The notes under the pieces are model-generated. The model ran no database searches, had not been told where the DNA came from, and saw only the letters and a list, made by a program, of their open reading frames with translations. A program made the position numbers and the translations under genes. From Thiothrix sp. (GTDB lineage: Bacteria > Pseudomonadota > Gammaproteobacteria > Thiotrichales > Thiotrichaceae): a stretch of DNA of 64,000 nt. Each line of letters starts with the position of its first letter. The stretch's first letter is position 1. Location: the NCBI RefSeq assembly GCF_028714775.1, contig NZ_JAQTLS010000003.1, positions 1 to 64,000 of the forward strand. Direction: 5' to 3'. Shown here piece by piece: positions 38,486 to 49,791 of this stretch.

Positions 38486-41400
38486 TCATGCGCTTTTCAA
38501 TGCTTTGCGCATTTCCTCAGGCCACGTTTTGTACGCATCCGGCAAACGCTTTTCCTGCTGAAGCTTTTCCAAAATCGCGATGGCTTCTTGCAGCAAAGCA
38601 TCGTGTTGGTCAGCCACAATTTGTGCCATTTGGTACTTGCTGCCGACGATACCCAATTGCCACTCCACCACCGTTGGTTCGGCTTTAGCCAAGGGGGTGA
38701 ATAGTGTGAGTGCCTCCTCAAAAGCTGCCAAGGCTTTGGCGTTATCTTTCAGGGCGAAATGTGCCGCGCCAATGCGGTTTAAGTTGGTAGCGATTTCCCC
38801 ACGAAAAGCACTTACGTCGGGCTTTGCCGCCGCCAATTGCTGGTTCAGTTCGAGAGCCTGTTGGTAAGCTTGTAACGCCGCCCGGTTATCGTTTTGCAAC
38901 TGGTGGGTTTCACCCAAACGCCCGTAATTGAGGTACAAAGCAGTTTTTTGTTCGAGGTTATCCGGCTCAAGGTCAACCAGACGCTTTTGCACCGGAATTA
39001 CTGCGGCTAACAACGCACCAAGCGCCTTGTTATCGTCAGATGCTTGGTAAAATTGGCGCAAGGTTTCGCCAGTCGTGACAAAATCCCGCTGCCATTGCTG
39101 GTTATCCGGGTCGAGTTGCGCCAAGGTTTGGGTGATTTCCCAAGCGTCCTGCTGGGCTTTTAAGGCCGCAGGCTGATCGGCTTTGGCACTGTAAGCTGTT
39201 GCTAAACGTTCCAATAAAATGGAGCGGTCACGTTGCCATTCGCGGTTGTGGGGATCACGTTGGGTCAGTTGCTGACTGAGCGTATCCGCACGTTGCAATA
39301 AGGGCAAAACCGCTGCGTCATTGCCTAACGCGCCTTCGACCAAGGCCATATTACTCACACTCACGAACAAATCACGCTGCCACTGGAGGTTATCTTTAGC
39401 GGATGCGAGTAACTTTTCACGCCATTTCAATGCATCCTGATGCGCCCGTTGCGCGGCGTTAAGATCACCGTGACTGCGGTAAAGTTCACCTGCGCTGCTT
39501 AATGCAATCGCAAGGTCACGTTGGCGTTGCACGTCATCCGGCGATTGCTGCTGGAGCGTGGTGTGCCATTTAATCGACTCATCCAAGGTTGCCAACGCTT
39601 GCTTGGGGTCTTGGGGAAATTGCAGCTTACCGAGGCTGAGCAAGCTGGATGCCAGTAACTCTGAGGCACGCCCTTTCTCCGGCTGTTTGTCGTGCCAAGT
39701 ACGGCTGGCTGTCACCGCCGATTGATAAACCTTGAGTGCTTCGGCGTTGCGCTCCTTCAAGAACAAAATATCGCCTTCACCCAGCAACGCAGTGATGTAA
39801 ACCGCAGGCTCCAACGTTTGGCTGACGTTTTGCTGCAATTGTTGCCAAGCTTGCAATGCCTGTGAGGTGTTGCCTTGTTTCTGCGCCAATAACGCCAGAT
39901 TTTGCCATGCGGTGAAATTATCCGGCTGACGCTGGGTCACTTCCTGATAACGCGCCGTCGCTTTGGGGTAATCCAGCTTTAATTCGCTGATTTCCGCCAG
40001 CGCAAACGCCCGCTGCGCCAGTTGTTGGTCTGCCAGCTTTTGGTCGCGTGCGTAAACCCTTTCCAGCAAGGTTTCCGCCACATCCAAATGCCCTGTTTGC
40101 AAGGCTTTGCGGGCTTGTTGGGCGAGTTCGTCGGTAGCCGCATAACTACCCAAACGCGCTTGCAAGGCAACATAAGTTTGCGCAAGTTGACTAAACGCTT
40201 CGGTACGGCTGGCTAAATCCACGTTTTTATCCGCCAAGTTTTTCAGCAGCGTGTCGGCTTGTTGCTTGTCCAGTTGCAGCTTGTCTTGCAGTTGCTTAAC
40301 TGCCTGTTCATCCGCCCCGTAAAAGTTGGTCACGTACTGGATGGTGACGTTGCCTTGCACCTGCGTGACGATGGCACTTTGGTCGCCATCAGTTTTGAGT
40401 TCCCCCGTTAGCGGTGCGGTTTGCGTGGGGTTTTGCTCGGTTTGTTGCAATACTTGCCCATTCGCAGTGGTAATTTGCTGCACACTGGCCTTGCCCTCGA
40501 TACCTGCCAATGTTGGGGTTTGCTTAGTCGCAGGTGTGTCGGTAGTTGATGCGAGACTTTGTTGAGCCTGCGCAATGCGCTCGCGATCAATCACCAAATC
40601 CGCCTGCCACGCGCTGTTGTTGGGGTCAAGTTTCACCAACTGCTCAGTAATCAGCAAACTGTCCTGAAAATGTTGCAACGCTGCCTGCTTATCACCCAAA
40701 GCAAGGGACACTTCGCCCAATTTACTCAAAATCACCCCTAAACTGCGCTGCCAATCGGTGCGGGTTGGGGCGGCTGCGCTAATTTTTTTGCCAATCACCA
40801 AGGCTTGTTGGAATACCTCAAATGCCGCGGTTGGATTGTTTGCCGCTTGCTGCACCTTACCCAGATGGTCAAGCACCACCAACAAATCGTGCTGACGTTC
40901 AAGGTTGCCAGGCTCATCAGCCACCAAAGTTTGCACAATTTTCAATGCCTTGTTGTAACTGTCGATAGCGGCAGGTGCATTGCCTTGCTCACGTTGCACG
41001 TCCGCTACCGCGCTGTAAACCGGGAGCAATTCACGCTGCCATTGGCTGTTATTCGGCTCGGCTTGTGCCAATTTCTCAATCAGTTCAACGCTGTGCTGGT
41101 AAGCGGTTTGTGCGGCTAGCATATCGCCATTGGCGCGCTGAATGTGCCCGCTATAGAGGTAGCTCTGTGCGAGACTGTGTTGCCACGCGCTATTTTGCGG
41201 GGACTCGGCAAGCAATTGTTGCGCAGTTTGTTGGGCAAGTTGGTAATTAACCAATGCGCCGGTGGAATCACCTGACGAACCCAAAACCTTGCCCTCATGC
41301 AACAGGGCATTCAAGTAATCGGCAGGCGCGTTACTGATACTGGTTTGCTTGCGCACTTGCTGCCACGCGCTCACCGCCAGCGTTATATCCCCCACCCGTT

Positions 41401-42106
41401 CAGCCAGCAGGGCAAGTTCCGCCCAGGCTTGCCGATTATCAGGCTGTAGCGCTACCGCTTGCTGATAACGCTCAATGGATTTACTGTTTTCCAGCTTCAA
41501 GGCACTGAGTTGCGCCAATAATAAAGTGTGCTGTCCAAGGCGTTTATCGGCTTGTTGTTGATCCCGCTGGTAAGCCGCTTCCAAGAGCTTTTCAGCCTTA
41601 TCCAAATCACCGGCTTGTAAGGCTGCTTGGGCTTGATGACTCAGCGCATCTGCGGTATCGACCTCGCCTAATGCGTGTTGCAAATCGGCGTATTTTCGGG
41701 CGAGACGTTCAAATTCTTGGGTACGGCTATTCACCGCCACGTCTTTATCAGCAAGGTTTTTCAGCAGGGCTTCGGCGGCTTGTTTGGAAAGCTTGAGGTC
41801 GTCTTGCAGGTGTTTAACCTCTTCGGCATTCGCACCATAGAAGTTGGTGACGTATTGAACCGTTGCATCGCCGCTGACTTGGTTGATGATGGGGCTTTGA
41901 TCGCCATTCATACCAGCATTTTCGGCAGGCACATCGGTGGCGGCACGCTCGTCCTTGTATTGGATATTGACGTTTCCCGTTACGTCGCTGACCACAGCAC
42001 TTTGATTACCGCTAGTTTTTGTGGGTGGAACGGTAGGCTCTTTTTCCCCGCAAGCTGCTAACAGCACCAACAAACTGAGATGGAAATAGTTTTTACCGAA
42101 CATCAA
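38486..42106 (-). CDS. large lipoprotein with QSP/GNV modules, coiled coil and TPR-like 48-aa repeats
   Basis: Lipobox LVLLAACGEKEP; NQSAVVSDVTGNVNIQYKD, GDQSPIINQVSGDATVQYVTNFYGA, DQSAIVTQVQGNVTIQYVTNFYGAD; TPR repeats. Confidence 0.85.
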   Translation of the reverse strand: MMFGKNYFHLSLLVLLAACGEKEPTVPPTKTSGNQSAVVSDVTGNVNIQYKDERAATDVPAENAGMNGDQSPIINQVSGDATVQYVTNFYGANAEEVKHLQDDLKLSKQAAEALLKNLADKDVAVNSRTQEFERLARKYADLQHALGEVDTADALSHQAQAALQAGDLDKAEKLLEAAYQRDQQQADKRLGQHTLLLAQLSALKLENSKSIERYQQAVALQPDNRQAWAELALLAERVGDITLAVSAWQQVRKQTSISNAPADYLNALLHEGKVLGSSGDSTGALVNYQLAQQTAQQLLAESPQNSAWQHSLAQSYLYSGHIQRANGDMLAAQTAYQHSVELIEKLAQAEPNNSQWQRELLPVYSAVADVQREQGNAPAAIDSYNKALKIVQTLVADEPGNLERQHDLLVVLDHLGKVQQAANNPTAAFEVFQQALVIGKKISAAAPTRTDWQRSLGVILSKLGEVSLALGDKQAALQHFQDSLLITEQLVKLDPNNSAWQADLVIDRERIAQAQQSLASTTDTPATKQTPTLAGIEGKASVQQITTANGQVLQQTEQNPTQTAPLTGELKTDGDQSAIVTQVQGNVTIQYVTNFYGADEQAVKQLQDKLQLDKQQADTLLKNLADKNVDLASRTEAFSQLAQTYVALQARLGSYAATDELAQQARKALQTGHLDVAETLLERVYARDQKLADQQLAQRAFALAEISELKLDYPKATARYQEVTQRQPDNFTAWQNLALLAQKQGNTSQALQAWQQLQQNVSQTLEPAVYITALLGEGDILFLKERNAEALKVYQSAVTASRTWHDKQPEKGRASELLASSLLSLGKLQFPQDPKQALATLDESIKWHTTLQQQSPDDVQRQRDLAIALSSAGELYRSHGDLNAAQRAHQDALKWREKLLASAKDNLQWQRDLFVSVSNMALVEGALGNDAAVLPLLQRADTLSQQLTQRDPHNREWQRDRSILLERLATAYSAKADQPAALKAQQDAWEITQTLAQLDPDNQQWQRDFVTTGETLRQFYQASDDNKALGALLAAVIPVQKRLVDLEPDNLEQKTALYLNYGRLGETHQLQNDNRAALQAYQQALELNQQLAAAKPDVSAFRGEIATNLNRIGAAHFALKDNAKALAAFEEALTLFTPLAKAEPTVVEWQLGIVGSKYQMAQIVADQHDALLQEAIAILEKLQQEKRLPDAYKTWPEEMRKALKSA

Positions 42107-42118
42107 CGTATCCCCTTG

Positions 42119-45100
42119 CTATGGTTTGTCACTGTTCAAGGCTTGTTGTGTTGCTACGAACCATACCTTTTTATCTTCTGGCAAACGATTTTCGCGTTGC
42201 AACTTTTCAAAGATAGCGAGAGCATCGCGTAGCAGCTCATCGTGTTTACCGGGCTGTAACTGTGCAATTTCATAACAATTTATCGCTACATCCAGTTGCC
42301 ATTGGCTATTGCTGGAATCAAGTTCTGCCAGTTTTTTGCTGATGTCTAAGGAATCTTGCAAAGCTTTGAGTGCGGCTGGCTTATCTGCACTGGCTTGGTA
42401 GATACCGCCAAGTACATAAAAGCCAACCGATAGGTCACGTTGCCATTGGGTATTTTGGGGGTCAAGTTGCGTAAGTTTCTGCCGGATACCCAAAGAATCC
42501 TGAAAGGCTTTCAGCGCGGCGGCATTATCGCCATTGGCTTGATGTACGCTGCCAACCCGTTCAAAGCTGACAGCAAGGTTACGTTGCCAATCGGTATTGC
42601 TAGGGTCGTGTTGTGCGAGTTTCTGACGGATTTCCAATGAACCCTGCAAGACTTGCAGCGCGACCGCATTGTCGCCACTGGTTTGGGCGACATCCCCCAC
42701 ATTGTCAAAACTGACCGCCAGATCATCTTGCCATTGGGTATTTTTGGGATCGAGTTGTGTAAGTTTCAAGCTAACGGCGACAGAATCCTGAAAGGCTTTA
42801 AGTGCAGCGGCATTATCATTCTTAGCCTGATATATATCACCCACTTTATTGAAACTCACCGACAGTTCGCGTTGCCAGTGGGTATTATTCGGGTCAAGTT
42901 TTGCCAGTTTTTGGTTAATCGCGAGGGATTCCTGAAAAGCCTTAAGTGCTGATTCGATGTCGCCATTGGTTTCGTATATTTCACCGACGTTGTTAAAGCT
43001 ATCGGCTAGGTTGCGTTGCCAGAGGGTCTTATTGGGGTCGAGTTTTGCGAGTTTCTGGCTAATCGCGAGGGAGTCTTGAAACGCTTTAAGCGCGGCGGGA
43101 TTGTCACCACTGGCTTGGTGCATACGTGCGATATTGTCGAAGCTCATCGAAAGATTGAGTTGCCCATCGGTGTTATCGGGTTCGTGCTGGACAAGTTTTT
43201 GTCGAACTGCCAACGAATCTTGAAATGTTTTGAGTGCTAACGCATGGTTGCCATTCATTTCGTATAATTTACCGATGTTATCCAAACTGATGGATAGCCG
43301 GTTTTGCCAGTTGAGATTATCCGGTTCTTTGAGGATAAGTTGTTGTGCAAAGGCTTGGGCAGACTGGTAAATAGGCATTGCCTCGGCATTGTTACCCTGC
43401 AAGCTCAATAGCTCACCTTCGCCTTCCAGTGCGTAGAGATATTCCGTTGGGTTGCTGGTTTTATCCGCGTTTTTACCCATTTGCTGCCAACTGTTGAGGG
43501 TGAGCGTGGTGTCACCGCTCTTTTTCGCGATTTCTGCCAGATTTTGCCATGCTTGCAATTGGTCGGGTTGGCGTTTGACCACATCTTGATAGCGCTGGAT
43601 GGCTTTTGCATGGTCAAGTTTGAGTTCGCTGATTTCGGCAAGGTCAAAGGCATGTTGTGCCAGTTGCTTGTCCGCCAGTTTTTGGTCACGTTCATAGGCG
43701 CGTTGCAACAACGTTTCAGCGACATCCAAATTGCCTGCCTGTAACTCTTGCTGTGCCTGCTGCGCTAATTCGTCGGTGGCAGCATAGCTGCTCAAGCGGG
43801 TTTGCAGGTCGATGTAGGTTTTGGCGAGCGCCTCAAATTCTTGGGTACGGTTTTCCAGCGCAATGTTTTTATCGGCAAGATTTTTAAGCAGGGCTTCCGC
43901 CTGTTGCTTGTTGAGTTGAAGTTTATCCTGAAGCTGTTTGACTGCCGTGGCATCTGCACCATAGAAGTTGGTGACGTATTGGATGCTGACATTGCCTTTG
44001 ACACCATTGATGACCGCGCTTTGGTCGCCAGAAGTTTGAAGTGCCGCGTCAGCCGCTTGAGACGAGGCTGCGGGAGCTTGCTCGGTTTTCTCAATCACCT
44101 TATCGTTGGCGGTGGTAATGTGCTGGATGTTGGCCTGTCCGTCTACACCCTGAACTACAGGGGCTTGATCCGTGGTTGTGGCTGCTGGATTAAGCTCTTT
44201 ACTGATCAGGGCAACCCATGATTTTTTATCGGCAGGCAGACGATTTTCCTGTTGCAGCTTTTGCAGGATTGCTAACGCATCACTGAGCAGAGCTTTGTGC
44301 TGGTCGGGCTGGAGAAGCGCCAGATTATAGTCATTCATGGCGATGCCTGTTTGCCATCTCACTGTATTAGGGTCGAGCTTCGCCAAACGCTGGGCAATAA
44401 CTAGGGCTTCTTGAAAGGCTTTAAGGGCTGCGGGGTTGTTTTCATTGGCTAGGTGAATGTTACCAATTTCGGTTTGGTAGCCCATTAAGTTACCTTGCCA
44501 CTCGGTATTGTCGGGGTCACGTTGCGCCAATGTCTGGCTAATGGACAATCCATCTTGAAAGGCTTTGAGTGCGGCGGGGTCATCACCACTATTGTGGTAT
44601 ACCTCACCAAGACTTCCGTAGCTTGATGCTACATTGCCTTGCCAGTGGGCATTTTGGGGGTCAAGTTTGGCTAACCGTGTGTCGATCACCAATGCCGCTT
44701 GGTAAGCCTTCAGTGCTGCGGAATTATCGCCATTAAGTTGGTATATGTTACCGATACGGCTGTGGCTGACAGATAAATTTTGTTGCCATTCAACATTGTT
44801 AGGATCAAGGTCGGCGAGGCGTTGGTGAATAGCGAAGCTTTCTTGCTGGGCTTTGAGTGCTGCCTGATTATCACCATTAACAAGGTGTGCATCACCCACT
44901 TTTTCAAAACCTGCGGCTAAACTGTTTTGCCATTGGGTATTGTTGGGTGCGAGTTTGCTGAGTTTTTGTTTAATAGCAAGCGAGTCTTGAAAGGATTGCA
45001 GTGCGGCTTTGTTGTCACCCTTGGCTTGGTATATTTTGCCAATATTTTTAAAACTGACTGACAAGGTGAGCTGCCAATCAGTGTTATTAGGATCGAGCTG

Positions 45101-46273
45101 GGTGAGTTTCTTGCGAATAGTCAGTGCATTCTGAAAAGCATCGAACGCGGCATTATTATCACTTTTAGTTTGATAAATATAACCAATATTGTCAAAGCTA
45201 ACCGTAAGACTCCGTTGCCATGAAGCATTGTTGGAATCAATGGCTGTTAATTTCTTACGGATTTCCAATGAGGCTTGGTAGCTATTAAGTGCGGCATTGC
45301 TGTCACCCTTGGCTTGGTATATATCACCCATCCTGTCAAACGTAACCGCAAGATCATCTTGAATATCGGGATTAGCGGGTTCTTTTATGGCAAGTTGTTG
45401 GGCGAATGTTTGGGCTGATTGGTAGCGTGCCAGTGCTTCGGCATTGCGTCCGTGGAGACTCAAAATATTGCCTTCACCCATAAGCGCATTGAAGTGTGCC
45501 GTCGTATTTTTGGTGACATCGGCATTCTTTCCCAATTGCTGCCAAGCATTAAGAGCCAAGGTGGTATCTCCCATCCGCTCCGCCAGCTCTGCTAAGTTTT
45601 GCCATGCTTGCAGGTTGTCCGGCTGCTGTTTGACCGCCGTTTGGTAGCGTTCGATAGATTTACTGCGGTCGAGTTTCAACTCACTCAATTCCGCCAGTAG
45701 CATCGAATGTTGCCCCAAGCGCTTGTCAGCCAGTTTTTGGTCGCGCTCGTAGGCTTGTTCCAACAGGCTTTCAGCTTTGTCCAAGTTACCTGCTTGCAGT
45801 TCCTTTTTGGCTTGCGACGCCAGTTCATCGGTCGTGGAATACTCCCCCAAGCCCTGCTGCAAATCGGCGTATTTGTGCGCCAGACTGTCGAACTCTTGGG
45901 TACGGTTTTCCATTGCCACGTTTTTGTCAGCAAGGTTTTTCAATAGGGCTTCGGCGGCTTGTTTGGAAAGCTTGAGGTCGTCTTGCAGGTGTTTGACTTC
46001 TTCGGCATTTGCGCCGTAGAAGTTGGTGACGTATTGGACGCTGGCATCGCCGCTGACTTGATTGATGATGGGGCTTTGGTCGCCATTCGTGCCAATTTCT
46101 TTGGCAGGTACATCGACGGCGGAATGGTCATCCTTGTATTGGATGTTGACGTTGCCTGTTACGTCGTTGATAACCGCGCTTTGAGCGCCACTGGTATGGG
46201 CTGGCGGGGCAACCGGCTCCTTTTCCCCGCAAGCAGTCAGCAGCAAGACGCTGCAAAGCACGGCTACGCGCAT
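42119..46273 (-). CDS. large paralogous lipoprotein with QSP/GNV modules and many 48-aa TPR-like repeats
   Basis: Lipobox VLLLTACGEKEP; repeats such as NKAALQSFQDSLAIKQKLSKLAPNNTQWQNSLAAGFEKVGDAHLVNGD. Confidence 0.88.
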   Translation of the reverse strand: MRVAVLCSVLLLTACGEKEPVAPPAHTSGAQSAVINDVTGNVNIQYKDDHSAVDVPAKEIGTNGDQSPIINQVSGDASVQYVTNFYGANAEEVKHLQDDLKLSKQAAEALLKNLADKNVAMENRTQEFDSLAHKYADLQQGLGEYSTTDELASQAKKELQAGNLDKAESLLEQAYERDQKLADKRLGQHSMLLAELSELKLDRSKSIERYQTAVKQQPDNLQAWQNLAELAERMGDTTLALNAWQQLGKNADVTKNTTAHFNALMGEGNILSLHGRNAEALARYQSAQTFAQQLAIKEPANPDIQDDLAVTFDRMGDIYQAKGDSNAALNSYQASLEIRKKLTAIDSNNASWQRSLTVSFDNIGYIYQTKSDNNAAFDAFQNALTIRKKLTQLDPNNTDWQLTLSVSFKNIGKIYQAKGDNKAALQSFQDSLAIKQKLSKLAPNNTQWQNSLAAGFEKVGDAHLVNGDNQAALKAQQESFAIHQRLADLDPNNVEWQQNLSVSHSRIGNIYQLNGDNSAALKAYQAALVIDTRLAKLDPQNAHWQGNVASSYGSLGEVYHNSGDDPAALKAFQDGLSISQTLAQRDPDNTEWQGNLMGYQTEIGNIHLANENNPAALKAFQEALVIAQRLAKLDPNTVRWQTGIAMNDYNLALLQPDQHKALLSDALAILQKLQQENRLPADKKSWVALISKELNPAATTTDQAPVVQGVDGQANIQHITTANDKVIEKTEQAPAASSQAADAALQTSGDQSAVINGVKGNVSIQYVTNFYGADATAVKQLQDKLQLNKQQAEALLKNLADKNIALENRTQEFEALAKTYIDLQTRLSSYAATDELAQQAQQELQAGNLDVAETLLQRAYERDQKLADKQLAQHAFDLAEISELKLDHAKAIQRYQDVVKRQPDQLQAWQNLAEIAKKSGDTTLTLNSWQQMGKNADKTSNPTEYLYALEGEGELLSLQGNNAEAMPIYQSAQAFAQQLILKEPDNLNWQNRLSISLDNIGKLYEMNGNHALALKTFQDSLAVRQKLVQHEPDNTDGQLNLSMSFDNIARMHQASGDNPAALKAFQDSLAISQKLAKLDPNKTLWQRNLADSFNNVGEIYETNGDIESALKAFQESLAINQKLAKLDPNNTHWQRELSVSFNKVGDIYQAKNDNAAALKAFQDSVAVSLKLTQLDPKNTQWQDDLAVSFDNVGDVAQTSGDNAVALQVLQGSLEIRQKLAQHDPSNTDWQRNLAVSFERVGSVHQANGDNAAALKAFQDSLGIRQKLTQLDPQNTQWQRDLSVGFYVLGGIYQASADKPAALKALQDSLDISKKLAELDSSNSQWQLDVAINCYEIAQLQPGKHDELLRDALAIFEKLQRENRLPEDKKVWFVATQQALNSDKP

Positions 46274-46282
46274 GGGATACCT

Positions 46283-46643
46283 TTAATATTTGTTGGGAGT
46301 AGGAGGAGGGCTACCGAAATTCATATTAACATCGCCTTGGCTACCGTTTACCACTGGACTTTGGTTGCCCGTTGTCACCGGGGCTGAAGTAGTGGTAGAA
46401 CCCGCCACACTTGGCGTAGCTGCTGGGGCTTGCACGATGCTGTAAGCAAATCCGCCGACAATAATAAGTACACCGAGAACAAACACGAAATTCATACCTT
46501 TGTGCAGCAAGCGCTCGTTTGCTTCACTTAACTCGTTGTTACCCATGAAAACTTTGAGAAGCCCCACAAGAACAAACAGGACAAAGCCCGCAAGTACCAT
46601 TGGGTGTTTAAGGTGTTCGATCCAAGAACCTAAATTATCCATA
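46283..46643 (-). CDS. two-TM protein with C-terminal QSPVVNGSQGDVNMNFG module
   Basis: MDNLGSWIEHLKHPMVLAGFVLFVLVGLLKVF...FVFVLGVLIIVGGFAYSI...TTGNQSPVVNGSQGDVNMNFG. Confidence 0.7.
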
Positions 46644-46772
46644 GTTATCCTCCCGTTACGTATTGTTGTGAATGATCCCGAGTGTAGCACACGGATAGCC
46701 AAGCCTTGTGCCACGTTGATAAGTGGCGGGATTGGGGAGGTGAACCTTACCAATCCCGCCAGCCGAACTGCA

Positions 46773-47135
46773 TTACAGGCCGCAGTGCCCAAACTCGACA
46801 CACTTGCTCGCCAGCATGAACAGGCCATTGATAACCAATTCACGCATATTATCGTGTCTTCCTGCCGTGTCGGTAGCAGGCGCTTGTTCCTCTGGGATGT
46901 TCACCATATTATCGGCAGTATTCCCGCCCTGACTGGCGTCAACAGTCGCCACATCCTGTTTGTAGCCAACCCGCTCTGGCGTGCCGCGAGTGACCCGCCG
47001 ATCAAGTGGGTGGATAACCTGTGGTGCGGCACAGATGCTTGCTGGTACTGGGTTGCCAGCAGCCGACATGCCTCCGCAGCCTTGCAGGGAAAGCATTGAA
47101 AAGGAAGCACAAACGATTATTAAGGTTACTTTCAT
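46773..47135 (-). CDS. small putative lipoprotein
   Basis: MKVTLIIVCASFSMLSLQGCGG lipobox. Confidence 0.55.
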   Translation of the reverse strand: MKVTLIIVCASFSMLSLQGCGGMSAAGNPVPASICAAPQVIHPLDRRVTRGTPERVGYKQDVATVDASQGGNTADNMVNIPEEQAPATDTAGRHDNMRELVINGLFMLASKCVEFGHCGL

Positions 47136-47315
47136 TGGGTTCGCTCCATTCGTGTTGACATTATTTTGTTCAGAGCAAATATTAGCCTCTAACGATGAGC
47201 GGTTGTTAACGTTTCATTCAGTTATCGTTCAGCTAATGCTGTATGAAAAGTTTGCATATTGGTAGAATATATGGCATAAAATTAAACCAATTAATATCAC
47301 TAAAAAGTGAGCATC

Positions 47316-48272
47316 ATGAATCGGGGCAACAAAAAACAAGCCCAGCACATCCCGCAGCAGGGGCAGAAGCTGCGGGAATTGCGGGAAAAGCTGGACAAAA
47401 CGCAGGCTGAGATGGCTGACTTACTGGAAGCACCACTCAAACCCCACATGGGGACAGGCTTTACCATCCAACAATCTGACATTTCACGCTTGGAACGTGA
47501 AGAATCCATTCTGGATGTCCCCAGAATGCTGGCTTACGCACACCAGTTCAACGTCGACATCGGCACGTTGCTGAAACCGCACTTCCAGTCCTTGTGCAAA
47601 AGCGAAATGCGCTTGCAGCACTTCCCCACTGATGCAGAGGCTGACCAGTACCTGTGTGAAATGGAAAATAAAGGGCGAATATTGGCATTTAGTCACCTGC
47701 CTTCATCCTTTTTTCTTGCAGAAACGAGTAGCCCACGGTTTCAGCAGATCACTCAAGCCAATTACGCGGAAACCCATTTTTACACGCTGGATGCGTTGCT
47801 CAACTTCCTGTTTTCACCGATCAGCCGCTACGACAATGCGATGAAAATCAGCACACTGGACAAGTACTTGGGACATTTTCGGAGAAATTTCGCCAAACGC
47901 CTGCGGTTTTTTTCACGGGCATCGTTCCCGCGCATGAGCCGTTTCCCCAATCTGGAACTGCTACCGGAAAAATCCACACTGATCATGCTCGCCCCGGTCA
48001 TGCAATACGACCAAGGGGACGTGTTACTGGAAATCCGCAGCGAAACCATCTGCCAAGAAGTTTTCAACTTTTATTCCAATGTAAAAACCCTAGATGCTGA
48101 CGTTACCCTGATAAAAATCGGAAGGGAAGCCTTGGAACTGATCCAGCAAGGCAGCAGCATCGAGCAATCCGTGCGGTTTTTCTATCAAGAGGTCGTGAAA
48201 CGCAGCCCCGAAGACGGCGAGGCCATCTTGGAAAACTTCAATGCCGACATGCGCCCGCAACTGAGCCAATAA
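47316..48272 (+). CDS. XRE-family HTH protein with large C-terminal domain
   Basis: [45 protein letters not shown]. Confidence 0.75.
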   Translation: MNRGNKKQAQHIPQQGQKLRELREKLDKTQAEMADLLEAPLKPHMGTGFTIQQSDISRLEREESILDVPRMLAYAHQFNVDIGTLLKPHFQSLCKSEMRLQHFPTDAEADQYLCEMENKGRILAFSHLPSSFFLAETSSPRFQQITQANYAETHFYTLDALLNFLFSPISRYDNAMKISTLDKYLGHFRRNFAKRLRFFSRASFPRMSRFPNLELLPEKSTLIMLAPVMQYDQGDVLLEIRSETICQEVFNFYSNVKTLDADVTLIKIGREALELIQQGSSIEQSVRFFYQEVVKRSPEDGEAILENFNADMRPQLSQ

Positions 48273-48364
48273 AACATAGCCGATTGCCGGAATTAGCTGA
48301 CATTTTCGTGAGGTTGTCTACAATTAGCAACTTCGCAAGCCAATACAGCAAAGTAGCCAAACCC

Positions 48365-49246
48365 ATGCAGCATAACCAGAACCGCAAAGGCATTATCCTC
48401 GCCGGAGGTAGCGGAACCCGCCTCTACCCACTGACCCGCGCAGTCAGTAAACAATTGATGCCGATCTACGACAAGCCGATGATTTATTACCCGCTGTCGG
48501 TGCTAATGCTGTCAGGTATCCGCGACATCTTGGTCATCACCACGCCGGAAGATTCTGCGCAGTTCCAAAATTTGCTGGGCGACGGGGCGCAATGGGGACT
48601 GAATATCCAATACGCCGTGCAACCCAAACCGGAAGGGCTGGCACAAGCCTTCCTGATCGGTGCGGAATTCCTCGGCAACTCCCCTGCTACCTTGATCCTT
48701 GGCGACAATATTTATTACGGCGAAGGGCTATCCAGCCGCTTGCAAACTGTGGCTAAACAGGAGACGGGTGCTACCGTTTTCGCCTATTACGTGCGCGACC
48801 CAGAACGCTACGGGGTGGTGGAATTCGATGACTACGGCAAAGCGTTGAGCATTGAGGAAAAGCCGCAGGAACCGCGCTCCCCTTACGCCGTCACTGGCCT
48901 GTATTTCTACGATAACCAAGTGGTGGACATCGCCCGCGAAGTACGCCCTTCCCCGCGTGGCGAGTTGGAAATTACCACCGTCAACCAAATTTATCTCGAA
49001 CGCGGGCAATTGCAGGTAGAAATGCTCAAGCGCGGCACAGCGTGGCTGGATACCGGAACTCATGCTTCCTTACTGGACGCTTCCAACTACATCCGCGTGA
49101 TTGAGGAACGCCAAGGTTTGAAAATCGCTTGCCCGGAAGAAATCGCTTGGCGCATGGGTTTCATTGATGGCGAGCAATTGCTGCGGCTGGCTGACCCGCT
49201 GATGAAAAGCGGTTACGGCATCTACCTGACGGGGTTGTTGGCATGA
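48365..49246 (+). CDS. rfbA: glucose-1-phosphate thymidylyltransferase
   Basis: [37 protein letters not shown]. Confidence 0.97.
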   Translation: MQHNQNRKGIILAGGSGTRLYPLTRAVSKQLMPIYDKPMIYYPLSVLMLSGIRDILVITTPEDSAQFQNLLGDGAQWGLNIQYAVQPKPEGLAQAFLIGAEFLGNSPATLILGDNIYYGEGLSSRLQTVAKQETGATVFAYYVRDPERYGVVEFDDYGKALSIEEKPQEPRSPYAVTGLYFYDNQVVDIAREVRPSPRGELEITTVNQIYLERGQLQVEMLKRGTAWLDTGTHASLLDASNYIRVIEERQGLKIACPEEIAWRMGFIDGEQLLRLADPLMKSGYGIYLTGLLA

Positions 49247-49791
49247 AACTGGTCAATACCCGCATCCCTGACGTAAAGATTGTCGAACCTGCGGTATTTG
49301 GCGACCCGCGTGGCTTTTTCATGGAAAGCTGGCACGCGCAGAAATTCGCCGCACTGGGGCTGGATTTGAACTTCGTACAGGACAACCACAGCCGTTCGCG
49401 CCAAGGCATCCTGCGTGGGCTGCATTACCAAATGCAACAAACCCAAGGCAAACTGGTGCGAATCACCAGCGGTAAGGTATTTGACGTGGCAGTGGATGTA
49501 CGCCGCAGTTCTCCCACCTTCGGACAATGGGTCGGTGTGGAATTGTCAGATGAAAACCACCGCATGTTATGGGTTCCACCCGGTTTTGCCCACGGCTTCT
49601 ACGTGATGAGCGAGTCGGCAGACTTCCTGTATAAATGCACTGATTTTTACGCCCCCGAACACGAATGCTGCATCCGCTGGAATGACCCGACCTTGGCAAT
49701 TGACTGGCCTTTGGTCGATGGGCAAGCACCGCTGGTATCCGGCAAAGATGCGGAAGGCAAGCTGTGGCAAGACGCGGAGACTTTCCCATGA
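49243..49791 (+). CDS. rfbC: dTDP-4-dehydrorhamnose 3,5-epimerase
   Basis: [49 protein letters not shown]. Confidence 0.97.
   Translation: MKLVNTRIPDVKIVEPAVFGDPRGFFMESWHAQKFAALGLDLNFVQDNHSRSRQGILRGLHYQMQQTQGKLVRITSGKVFDVAVDVRRSSPTFGQWVGVELSDENHRMLWVPPGFAHGFYVMSESADFLYKCTDFYAPEHECCIRWNDPTLAIDWPLVDGQAPLVSGKDAEGKLWQDAETFP

Noticed and set aside
42119-46273. Regular repeats suggestive of a CRISPR or minisatellite array
   Set aside because: The 144-bp period is coding and corresponds to 48-residue TPR-like protein units. There are no short identical repeats with unique spacers.
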